Below are positions 12,001 through 24,486 of a stretch of 64,000 nt of DNA, piece after piece (the first letter of the stretch is position 1; the number at the start of each line of letters is the position of its first letter). The translations under genes and the position numbers were made by a program. The stretch is taken from contig VKHL01000003.1 in assembly GCA_015146655.1 (NCBI GenBank), positions 1-64,000 on the forward strand, in the 5' to 3' direction. The notes under the pieces are model-generated. The model had not been told where the DNA came from, made no database searches, and worked only from the letters and a program-made list of their open reading frames with translations. The DNA is from Ochromonas danica. Taxonomy: Eukaryota; Sar; Chrysophyceae; Chromulinales; Chromulinaceae.

Positions 12001-15000
12001 AGGTCTGTTCCAACTGAATTTGAGGATGGACGGCATACCCTTCACCTTTCACGTTAATGGACAGCTTGCTCGGCTTCCGCTTCACAAAACAAATGAGATT
12101 GTAGTTATAGATTACCTCTTCCTGAGGCTTGAAGGAAAACACAAGAGGCAATTTCCCACCAGGAGGAACAACTCCGTCCTGAGGGTCAATCTTTAGCACA
12201 GGACCAGATGGACCATCAAATTGCAGAAGAGAATATTTGTCAAAAGAAAAATGGAAAGGAAGGTGCTCGTCGTTCACAAGATACACAGTCTCGGTCATTC
12301 CCTCGCCACCAAGCATGACGGAATGAAAGTCGATTCTAGATGATGAAAAAGAAACCTTTGGCTCCACCACTTTCCCCGTGAATAGAAAACTCTGATGCAA
12401 GCCCAAACGATTGATGGAGAATTTAAAGAATGCTTCCGCAACATTGATGTCTTCGGGAACATATTCAAAGACCATTTCAACTCGCTTGCCAGGAAACATC
12501 ATTCCTGCACTCTGTACACATCTCCAGAAAGGACTTGCATCTCCCATGGGCTCCCACAAGAACTCATAGCTTTCATTGGTCGTGTTGGTGGCATGAAAAC
12601 GATAAGTGTTACGTGTCTTTAGCCCTACAGATTCGAGCTCCACAATCCTCAGATCAGATGATTCGATTGATGATACCAAACCATTCTCATTCTTTAAATG
12701 AGGCAGTCGACGGGAAAGATAGTCTCGAGCTTCTTCCATCTCAAAGTGGCAAATGGGCCGACGTCCGACTCCTCGGAATATAACTTTGATTTCAACATAC
12801 TCCTTGGAAGTTTTGCGAGCTTCATTGTTTTGCATGAATAATTTCCCAACACAGGCGAAAATAAACTCATCTGCATCATATGGACTGAATTTGACCATGA
12901 ACTCCTGGCTCTCATTTGCGTGCAGCATACACTCCTCTGGCTCTATGGAGAACGGACACAAACCGTTGGACCCTGTTTTGAGCGATAGAGCACCGAGACC
13001 TGCAGTTCCGTGAAAGCTGGCACTGCTTGGTCTTGACGACTTTCGCTTTCTCATATCTTCAAATCCCCACTGAATGGGCATGCATATCTTGGATTTGTTG
13101 GTGACAACAAAACGATAACCGGTAGACTGAAACATGAAAGTTGGCGCTAGATCTAAGGTTTGGCCATTAACATCACATTCAAAGTTAGCTGAATCTGCTG
13201 TTCCATTACAAGTCAAAGTCAACTGCTGAACGGACGACTCTTCCACCACATCATGAAATGGTTCAGGGACAATTTCATAAACCATGGCATTACCATTATC
13301 ATCCGGTGGAGCGACAATCAGCAAGCACTTTTCCGGTGGTGGGCCCACAGGCTTAGCCTTCTTACCCTTCGCTTTCTCAGCCTCCACTTTGGCCTCATAT
13401 TCTTTGATGGCAATACTATAGTCATTGATAGCTTTGAGATCTTCTGGCAAAGCGGGGCGGATGGTTTTCATGTTATCATCCCATTTCCCCCATAAGCTTT
13501 CCTCCTGTGTGCGCATTACTGGATCTTCTGTTGTTGCCCTATACGCTATACGACGCAAGAAACATTGTACCTTGGCATTATCAAGAGTCAAGGGTATATC
13601 AGAGGTGAAAGTTATCGTCACTTCACGCGTTTCTGAGGGACCAATATGGCCTACGCAAGGTGAAAATGACAGACTTCTTGGCACATTTTCAGCAACTGCA
13701 AACTCAAACCTTAGGTATGTGTTGCTTCGAGACCTTAGCAAAATTGATGACTGTACCGAATTACATCCCGAAGATAAATTAATATCTTGAAAAGAAATGA
13801 CATCGCTGCTGGATACAGCTGTGAAAGACTCCTCAGGAATATCGTCTTTCTTGTCGCTCGAAATATTTTCAATAACAGCATCACAGTTGTATGACTCACC
13901 GGATAGCTTGATGAAATATGTATCGAAAGGATTATTCAATACAGATATTTTGATCGTGGCTGTACAGCTTCCATTGTTCGCTGATTCTTCCCTTGGGGCG
14001 AAGAAAACAGGCACGGACTGTTTTTGACCAGGAGCAATTTGCAAACTAGTCCCCTTGGCAGGAAATATAAAATCGGACGCAGGTCCCGAAAGCTCAAACA
14101 GGCAAGTGGCAGCCATTACACCGTCATTTCGAATGTCAATTTTACCCGAATTGCGACGCTGAACTAGAGTCTTTCCGAAATCCAAAGTTATCTTGCCTTC
14201 GGCATCCTTATTTGAAGGATAATCAACGGAAATGCATGGTAAGGTTCCAGACCCTCCTAGATTGAATGTAAGACGTTTACTGACATTGTCTTTAGGTGCT
14301 GCACTAGTGGAAACACCTAAATCGTCAATTTCGGCCACAAAAATTGACCGATAGCTTTTAATCTCGCGCGGATTAAAGTAGATATTGACATATCGATGTT
14401 CATGAGGAGGAATGTCCCAAGATTCAGGTTGTACCGAGAATGCACTCGGGACCACACTTTCTGGTGGGGGTATCTGATTACCTTTCCCTTTTGACTTGCT
14501 GTCTTTGGGTGTTTTAGGGACTGTTGTTGAGGAAAGAGCGGCAGCCTCTTCGGGTGAAATGATCCTAAATTTGGCTTTGATGTCAATCTTTGTGGGATTC
14601 GATATTCGAATTCGTTCTACTACTCCTCTTCCAGATTGACTGCAACAAACGGGACCGAAAGCTAACATCTTCTCACTCTCTGCATATACGACTTTTCCAA
14701 TAGGGAGTTTATCCAGCTTGCCCTCACCTTCCGAGGACTTGCCACCTGTAAATTCAGCCAAGGAGTTCACAATCTCTTGCTCTTCAAATATGCTCGCCAT
14801 GTCATCACAAACAATTGCCGGTAGACAACTCTCTCCGACAAGTTCAAACGAGGTGAGAATTTTGGTCAAAGCATCGGTAGGATTTGCGCCGCTAATACAA
14901 ACCCGAAGCTTTTCTTTCGCTACATCACAACCGGATGGGTCAAATTTAACTTCAATTGATATCGATTGCCCTGGCAAAACAGTCGTTATGCGGGGATGGA

Positions 15001-18000
15001 TGGTAAAGGCTCCAACGATTAATGGATCAATGGGAAGCGGGACACAAGGCAAGTTGTCTGGGTCCTGGACGAAAGGGTTCAATGTGGATTTAGGAAGTTC
15101 CGCTTCTTTGCCTTTGGTTTTGCTTGGAGCAGGCTTCTCCTTCTTAGCGCCTTTACCTCCTTGTTCTGAGGGATTTAGTCTGCGCAAGTAGTTCTCTCCA
15201 AGTTCCTGAGATCTCATGGCAGCCGAAACAGCAAAAGCATAGGCTGCAAATGTCGCATTATCAAGATCATCCAATTCATCATGCTCCACAATTGCCGGAC
15301 AGATAAGACAGGTAATTTCGAATTGACTCTCATTGCGTAATTCAGCACGCTTCACTCTCGCATCCGCATCAAATCGCACGGCACCAAAGGAAATGCCTTT
15401 CGACGGCTGCAGGCGAAACGTGTTGAACTTACTTTGGACACTCACCAACAGAGGAAACGTTTCCACCACTTCTCCAGTTAAAGGCTCGCTGATCTTGACA
15501 ACAACGTCCGAATTACTCTTGAGGATAACCTCAGATGCCTTGGAACAGAACGTGACCTTAATTTCCGCCATAGAATTACCCGTTTCAATTGTTCCTTCCA
15601 TGGGTGATATGGTTATGAGTTCTTGAATATATGGTTTTGTAAACGCGAATGAATAGCCAATGCGATACTTGCCTCGATTCCCCATCTTCAACGTCTGTGA
15701 TGCAAAGTCTCCCACTCGAACCAGACCAAAGTCCAATTCGCTACTTCCAGTAATTTCATCCCCATTGCCTTTAATGCTGACTGCGTTGATAGAATAGGCT
15801 TCAGCAACCACACGAAACCTTTTTGTCACTGCGCGATTGTCATTTAACCCACCTTCTGTATCAGCGTATTTCAAAGAAAAGTTTCCACTTAATAATCTGG
15901 CATCAGGCGATTTAAAAGAAACAGTGACCTCTATCGATGAGTTGTATGCGATTTCTCCTCTTATTGGGCTGAATGATACAAACGGCGAGTCAGCAAATGA
16001 CTCAGGAACAATCTCCCAGGCGACCGCTACTAAAGAGGTATTGGTCAACAAAAATGTTCTATTCTCCGTCTTATTGAGAAGAACCCTTTCGAAATCGATT
16101 GTGTAAGCTTCTTTTAATGCTGAAAGCTTGGCCTCTAATTCCTTGGTTAACTTCTTGTCTGTATTCTTCGCCAAGGCTTCCTCCGCTTTAGCCAGCATCT
16201 CGCTCCATGGCCCTGTAATATCTAAGCTTGCCACAGTTCCCCAACATCTTAAGGGAAATCGCAAAACGCTCGGATTATCTTTTACGGTCACTGCAAGTGA
16301 AGCATTGTACTCTTTTTCTTGCCTGGGCAGTGCCCAAATCCGAACTTCTTTGGTTCCTCCTTCTTCGACTTCGATTGTGTGAGGATCAACAGCGAAAATA
16401 TTCTGATTGCCCTCCTCTTCATCAGATTCAATCTTAAAAGAAACGGTATCTCTGTAGAGCCCATTATTACTTATACGGATTATGTCAGAATTGGTGGCTT
16501 CAATGGCATCATATTTTGCTTTCTCTTCGGGGGATGATGAATCCGAAATATCTTTCTTCCAATCAGGCGTTTTAAATAGAGATAAAGCACCAAAAGAATA
16601 AAAGTTGTCCGCAATAACAAAGCGCTTCACCGGATGAGGATTAATTGGATTGAGTGCTTTGAGCCTTCGCAAAAATATATTCCTTGTGTCCCCGTTAATT
16701 GAAGGGTAAGCACAGACACCAACACAAGGAAGAGAGAGCCTTTGCCCCCCACCTACAACTTCAAACTCCAAACTTGATTCAAACTTTCCTTCTTTTTCAG
16801 ATGAGAATCGTACTTTAAATTGAACAGAACCTTGAGCTGGTATAACCCATCGAGTGGGAGCAGGTGGGGCTGGGGTTGGAGCCACCACTTCCACCTGCTG
16901 TGGTTCCTCGACTGTTACTTTTGATTGCTTCGCATCTTTAGCTGCCCCCTTTTTCCCTTTAACTGCTGGTTCAGGCTCTATAGTGGACAAAGTAGGCGGA
17001 AGCTCCACTTTTTTTTGAATAGTGTCATTCACGTCCACGATTTTGAAGCGCTTCAAGGGTCTTCGATTCGCTCTGTGTGACGGTCGGTAATACAACTGAA
17101 AAATTTCCATATCAGGAAGAGCATTCTCTTTCTCCAAAACAGAAACAATAGGAGGAGGTAGCAACGCAAGAAAGAGCTGTTGAACCGCCTCAATCGACTC
17201 GTCACCTTCTAGCAAGATCTCCACAAGACCGCCTCTGGGAACGGTCTCGCTGCTCCCACCAGAAGTTGCCAAGTCCTCCTTTTGGACTTCCGAAATCTGA
17301 GGAGTATTTTGTTCCGCCACAAGTTTGGTTTCGTTCTCTTCCTCATTTCGCAGATGATCCTCTTCGATAATTGGAGAGATCGAGGCGAATTTCTCTACCG
17401 TTTCAAACAGGGGAACAATAGTTTCAACATACTTGCCGAAGTCCATCTTAATACTTGACAAATCAATCGGAGTCTCGGATGCTGCAGCAGCGGCACTTTC
17501 ATCAGATGTATTCGCAGTTTGATCAACTTGTTTATCCTCAGAAATCTTTCTCAGCTCCCTATGAATCAACTCGTTCGTTTTGATCAACTGAATAGCGCTG
17601 TTCAACTCCCGAGCTTGAATATTCATAGAGTACAGTAATTGACGGAGATACATCCCTTTTTCCTTGTCATCCAAGAGTTTGAAGTCGTTCGACTCCAACT
17701 CAACAACTTGTCCGCTAGTCGCATCCAGCCAAGATTCATCTCCAGTTGGAAGGTATTCAGGAATCGCCACAGCAAAAGACAGCTCCAACTCCTTGATAGT
17801 TTCATCGAGGGTTTTGCCCTTGGCAGCTTTCAATAGTTTGAACAGTTGCTTCTTGGTCGTTTCCATGACTTTCTTTATCCTCTCTCCTTCCTCCTCTTTT
17901 GTTCGCAGAATGTGACCGATCCACTCAAAATATCCATCCCAATCTCCTTTAATATTTATCGAAGAGATAATAATACCAGGGAATGCTTTTCGCAAAGCTG

Positions 18001-21000
18001 ACATTGCTACGGCTGGAGGAATGTAATCACTTCCAATGCCATCTAGTATAATCCCATCGCCCATATCTATCCATTGAGCTCGAAATCGCAAAATCTCCGC
18101 GACCCTATCTTCGCTTGCTTTATATTGGTTCAGAAATGCTTCTAGATCTTGAACAGCAGGGGTAGAAAGAAGCTCCGCTGGAACTTCCTTTCCTTTGTTC
18201 TTCTTATCTTTCATAAAAGCTTCCATGACCTCCGTCTTGCTTTGCTCCGCAGCGATTCGTAGCTGATCTTCTTTGGCCTTACGCTCGGAGATATCTGCGC
18301 TGCTTTCTTTGAGAGTAATTATTCTGGCAAATTTGCCGAGCTCAGAGTCACTACCAGCAACATCAAGAAGCATCATATCGATGGTTTTTATTGTAAGAAG
18401 CAGCTTGCGGGAAAGGAATTGCACCATCGTGGAAACTCCAGATTTGGGCGGTCCGATAACAACGATATCCTGGTGCTGATTGCGATCACGATAGCTCGTT
18501 TTGAGACGAAGCGGGACAGGTTTAAGTTTCATAGTGACCTCCCTGGTCTGCTCTTCCTCACTTAGTGGTCTGTTGGGTTGATCTCCTGATTGTAGACCCT
18601 CTGCATTCGCCGAGTGATCGGCTTCAGTTGAAACAGCGACTTCTTTCATCTCCAAAGCACGATGATAAGCATCGAGAACATCAAAAGGCAAAGGCTGACC
18701 TGGCTCGCGAACACTAGACCTGAAAATACCTCGCTCATCGTAGTCAGTGATAACTTCAAGTTTTTCTTCATCTTCTTTGTACTGGCCGTCAAAATCCAAT
18801 GAGAAGAACTCAACAGGATAATTTGAAGTGTTGACTACCGTGACAATCCCGTCTTCTCCCTCTGAGGAAGGGAGGACAGGGCTTATCACAATTGTTCCAG
18901 GTTCCGCTTTGAGGGAGACAGTGGTGCCTTCCCCAACCACTTTCAGAGACCTCGATTTTCGATTTTGATCGATTTTTAGGGCATATTCAACAAAGGACTT
19001 CTTCGCTTCGCCAGGAATAAATTCGACATATATCTTGGTTCGTTTGTTCGGACGCAGGGATCCAGTAGACGGCTGGATGATAAATCTACCATTGTCTTTT
19101 CCATTCACATGCTTGAAATTCCACGTCGCTGTCACTGGAGAGGGATTGTACAGGCCGAGGTAAATCCGTGCCGACTGTCCCAACATCACCTTACCAAAAT
19201 CAACGGAATAAGAAGTGAGTTCGATTTCGGGCAAGCATACATTTGCAGAGAATATTATCTGTAAAGTTGGCGATCCAGCAACTTGTAAAGGCAATGAGAC
19301 TGTTTTCGTCCCAATTTTTTGCTGGGTACGCGCAAAATACTTGACAACGAAGTCGATCGATTCACCTTCACTGAGTTTATTGACTTTCTCGGGCTCGATG
19401 CTGAAACCCGAGGCTGAAAGATATTTCTTGTCAAACAGCCAAGAAAGTTGGCCAAAGAGAGAAGCATTGGTGATCTTAAACATCTTTTTCTTGCTTTGCC
19501 CGATAATAACATTTCCAAAATCACATATGTAGCGTCCAACAGTAATGTCACCGAGATTGATGTGCTGCTGGAGCGCATCGAGTAGCATGACGGGTTTAAC
19601 ACTATTTACTTCACGCAACAACTTACGGAGAAGACGACACAATACTTCTTTCTGTATCTCCGTATCAATGGTTATAGCAGGGATTCCCCTTGTGCTACTC
19701 GCTAACGACGCAGCTTGACCAATATACGGCATGGATGGTAGCTCACTCACGCTTGCTCCATCGGAATCAAGCACAGTCAATTTCGTTGGTTCGTCGAATT
19801 TGGGTGGTATTAAAGTGGACCCAGCAGCAGGAGGCGGCTGGACAACTGGAGGAAGAAGCAATGTATCTGGGAAGAACAAACTGCTCACCACTTCCTCCTG
19901 AAATTTATCCCACATTAGATTGTCGACACCTTCGGTTTCTCCCAAGGGTCCAACCTTGCGGTAGCGAGGTAAGGAAATAAAGACTGTTGGAAAGATCCCT
20001 TGACAAAAGCAATCAATAATAATCGGGTCAAATTGAGCTATTTTCACGGCAAAGCTAGCCTTGATATTGTCAGGGATTGCGGGTTTCATTCTGACTGTTA
20101 TGAGTGCTTTTTGATTCGCGACCACTTTACCATTCGAAGGAAGAAATTCCAAATACTTAGCATCCTCTGAACTGTTTGGAAGAATTTCATAATTGAATGC
20201 CACTCTTCCATCATTGAGAATACCGAATTCTTGATCCGCTTTTGAAGTGTACACAACCTTGCCAAAATCAATCATACTTTTATCCAAAAGAAAGGATACA
20301 TTAGATGATTCAGCCGAAATGGGAAATTTGTATTCTGGTCCTCCAGTAACTACACAACATACCGTGCCACTAATTTTTGTATTATTGGTATTTGCTATTG
20401 TAAACTCCACATCCTCCGACACATCTGGTTGAAGCATAGACTTTACAGGCAAAATATCAAAAACATGACTTGGAGGAGTTGCCAACACAGCTGCACGCGC
20501 TTTCACGCTTTTGGTTGCAGCAGCTTGCTCTAGAAAGATCCATTCATAATGAGTATCGATTCTGCAGCAATTCGATACCCTCAACTTGAGGGTTTTGCTG
20601 GTATCATTTAAAATGCAACCAAACTGGATCGAATTCATATCGAATTTTAGATTAGGAAAGACCACTTCTCCACGCAAGGCAATGCAGTCTTTTTGCGGAT
20701 GACCGCGATATGTTACCAGCAAAGTCTTTTCCACGATATGTGACTGCTTGTCATCTCTATAAATAGGATCAAATTCAACAATAACTTCGGCTTCTTGATC
20801 AGGAAACAATGTCATATCCCAGGTGCTGAGATTGAAGGGAATTTCTGTCTTTAGCAGAAACGTAAGCGGCAAAGCAGAGATATTTTTTAGAATTAGCGAC
20901 CTCTTCTTGATCTCAGGCTCCACCCCCTTTTCCCAAATGTACTCGAAGTCAAGAAGAGGAGCAGAAAACTCCAAAAGAGGATTGACCACCTCGCAACGCA

Positions 21001-24000
21001 CTTCAGACTGAATTATAGGTCTCATATACCGCTCTTTACCAACTTTGCTCTCCAAAATAAATAGTTCACTCAGAATTCTTGGTGTTGCACTGAATCCACG
21101 AAACGTAAATGTAGTGGCGGTTCTAGATCGAAGAGTGATTTCTTCGGGCGTAACTGTGAAGCTCGGTTCTACTGGGGCCAAATTCTTTGGTAATTTGGAA
21201 GAAGGATCCTTCCCCAACTTCTTAGCTTTGGCCAAGCGAGCAGAGTTCTCTTCTTCAAGAGTCTTGTTATGCCACTTAAGTTGCTGGGGTCGACGACCTT
21301 TATTTTCCAATACAATTTGTTTTTCAAAATACATATTAGTCAACTGAACACCAAGATCCATAACTTCCACTCCGTGCTTACAGAACATGGTAGTTCCAAT
21401 GCCTTTAGCAATCAATGGCACCATCAAGTTGTCACCTTCATCAACTATAATGTGCACCTCATCCTTGGTGACCACGGAGTCATCCAGGTTAGCAACAATG
21501 ACAAGATCGTGAGATCGATGAGCTTCAAGCACCAATTCTCTCATTTCAATGCGATAACAGCTGCGAGCCAATTTGGTAAATATCTTCATCGATGCATTAA
21601 TCGGTCCAAAATTAGTGAGTTTAAGGGTTTTAGGATAATCTTTCAGGCATTCGATATTTCCCCACTTGAGTTCAGTGCATTCCACTATTATCTTGGGCCC
21701 TACAGTGTTGAACACAAGGACAGTTTGTAGGGGAGGCTCGATCGAGCCAGCAACGGCTATGGTTAAAGGCACTTTGAACGACCCGAGTTTAATGCCCACG
21801 AGACGAACTTTTACCTTCAGCGATTCTCCAGCAGGGATAACTGCGACCGCAGGGTCGGTTTCATAACTGACCACTGAACGAGTTTGCTTTGGCTGTTCCA
21901 ATACCTCGAACTTTGTTTGCACTACCAACGAAAGGTTTGTCACGATCAGATCTTGTTCATAAGGATAGCGAATAAAGCAATCTCCAAAGTCAAGTTCTCG
22001 AGCTGGCAACTCAACTTTAACTTGCGAAACAATACACTCGGCCTTTATTGGTATGCTGAGAAGAACATCGCCCACTCCAAGAACATCCACAGCCAACGAA
22101 TAGTCGTAGATTTTAACAGAGGTTGGGATAAATTCAAGAAGAATATCCACCGACTCTTTGGGGGATAATGTCCCACGCGAAGGTTGAATATTGAATTCTT
22201 TCTGCACGTATGTGCCATCTTGAGGAACATGTAAATTGTAGACCATGGGGACCTTAGAGGTGTTGGTGAGCCGTAGCTGTGTTGTATGCAAGCAGTCGTA
22301 TGACACTGTGCCCAAATCAATACTATTACAATCAAAATGAAACGTTGGCCCTAGTACATGTCCTTTGATCTGACAAACTAACATGTTTTCATTGCCCTGC
22401 AAAGCAAATCGAAAAAATTCTGAGAATTCTCCGAGGATATCACTTTCGAAGCGGATGGAAATATTCTGAGATTGATTTGGAAGTAAATAACCGTCCGTTG
22501 GCGCGAACTTGAACTTATTACCAAACTTTGTCAGAGACGACATAAAGGTCCATTGCGCCGGGATATCGCCTTTGTTTCTAATGGTAAGCTCGTAGTCATT
22601 GACGTCGTTAACGAAAATATCACCAATATCCAATACATCAAAAGAAAGTGCAGCGTGAGGACCAATACCTTGACCAGATAGTTGTAATGGGAGTCGTTCT
22701 TGTCGACCAGATACCTCTAGAAAGGCCAAGCAGTTATACATCGCGGCTGTGTCGGGACGAAACACCACAGTAACTTCAGTCTCAGAGTTGGGCCAGACCT
22801 CTCCTTCAAGGCCGGAGATATCAAATATATCATCCACAAATAGCATTGTATCCATTTCAAGAGCCTTGCGAAGATTTCGATACTTGCGCGAGATGATCCC
22901 TTCATCAACACGCGCCGCAAAGGGCAAGTTGTGGGAGGAGGGTTCAAAATCCTCTGCAAGACTCTGATAAGCTTGGATATTTTTCTCAGCTTCATAGTTT
23001 ATTTGCCTGTCATAAAACCCTTCCGCAACCCGTTGCAAAAATATTGCTCTTTCTTCTTCCTCAATTCGGTTGATTTCGATCAGTAGGCGACCACGCTCCG
23101 CCTCTTCCTCTTCTTCCGTAGAGAAGGACTTCCATCGATAGCTAACAGGTGCAGTACTTGAATTGCGAATTTTTAATGTCTTCTGAGACAGTAAGGATAT
23201 GTAAGAAGGCTCCAACGTAAGACTGGGGGTACTCAAAGAGACTTCAACATTCTTTCCAAAGCCTTTCAAAGTTATGTAACATTTAATTCCGCTACTGAAC
23301 AATAATTCAATTTCACCCATGACACTAGCTACCCCTAGCGGAGTGAAAGTGAGTACGACAGGATAAGAGGCCTGTGCCTCAATAATAATATCCTGCTCTG
23401 GACAGGAAAAGGTGGTACTCAACGATCGCATGGTAAATCTTGCTGTGGAACTACCAACATTTTGCACCATTAACTTCTTTTCCGCAAGTGATTTGATAGG
23501 ACATGGACCGAAGTCCACCTCGTCTGGCAGTGTGAGCAGTGGCCTCGGACCAACCGCCCTTAACGGCACCAAAAACTTCTCTCTTTCAGTGGAGCATACA
23601 AGGTCCCAAGAGTACTCACGAACTTCTTGAGGGCGAAACGTTATTAAAAAGCAAACCTCCATCCCAGAGGCGATCTTGCTTTGCTTTAATGGTTCACCAG
23701 ATAGAGTTTGCGGAGCCGAAATATCAAAGAAGGGGGTATCAGGAGGAACAACTTTAATTCGCCTCGCACACTACATCACCATTCAATTTAGTGGATGAAT
23801 AGGGTAGACCAGAGAAAGCCTAGAAAGACCATCACTCACCGAGTCGTTATTCCGGAAGAAGAGCTTCTTCGTGTTGGTAGAAAAGGGTTGGTAGTCTTCA
23901 AAAACCACAATCTTGGGAGCAGGCTGAAACAAAGGGCAGTCAACATCCACAGCAGAATGTGCTCGATGACTATTATCCAAGACATTATTGAAGTCCACTA

Positions 24001-24151
24001 TCATTGGATAGTCCTCTGGGTTTATATCCAACGAGGGTTTATTAAGATCGCTTGGTCTTAATTTTGCGTTTGGATCCACCCAATTTCGCTCAATGGAATG
24101 AGCATACTTCAGATAGATAGGCATTTTCGTTTCTGGATTAATCCTCGACAT
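9053..24151 (-). CDS. HYDIN: HYDIN, central-pair protein of motile flagella
   Basis: Two exons (24151-23840 and 23770-9053) join in phase 0 across a 69-nt GT-AG intron to give 5009 residues, close to the roughly 5100 of animal HYDIN. HYDIN is a giant component of the central-pair apparatus (C2b projection) of the axoneme and is needed for normal beating. The protein is a long chain of immunoglobulin-like ASH/MSP-type beta-domains, with recurring phrases such as DFG-x-V, NxGxxP, FxFxP and LxPGExxxxxVxFxP. Near residue 1877 lies a P-loop, GPPKSGVST, opening the adenylate-kinase-like insert known from HYDIN; charged helical segments follow to about residue 2200. The protein ends in a basic GAKKK tail. 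The start MSRINPETKMPIYLK is consistent with other family members. The frame is unbroken across 14.7 kb. Confidence 0.96.
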
Positions 24152-24486
24152 GTTGAGCTGGACGACTACTTGCCGAGGGATATCGTTACCTCTTGTGCGA
24201 CACTTTCAAAAACCATGCATCAGCCGTTTCGAATTCCACCCTTCCAACAAAACAGCTCTGCTGGAATGCTGGAATCCAGCAGTTTCTGGTGCTGCGATCT
24301 TATACCGGTATAGTCTACGTTTATTAAATTTATTTCGGGAATCGACCGCTGGAAAAGGATGAATATCATTTCATTGTTAATTTTAAGAATGGGTGGTTTC
24401 TATCTCTTCCTTCGCAACTCCCTCGGTATCATCTCTCATTAATTATTTACATCCAGGCCATGAAACCACTCGAAATAGAGGGCTTA
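24152..24486. other. Gap between HYDIN 5' end and POC16/WDR90 3' end
   Basis: This 335-bp stretch separates two genes transcribed in the same direction. It should contain the terminator region of POC16/WDR90 and the promoter of HYDIN. I see no coding signal or named site in it. Confidence 0.5.

Noticed and set aside
21269-21730. Plus-strand frames of 100-150 codons opposite HYDIN
   Set aside because: They lie antisense to a proven 14.7-kb coding exon and have no domain features.
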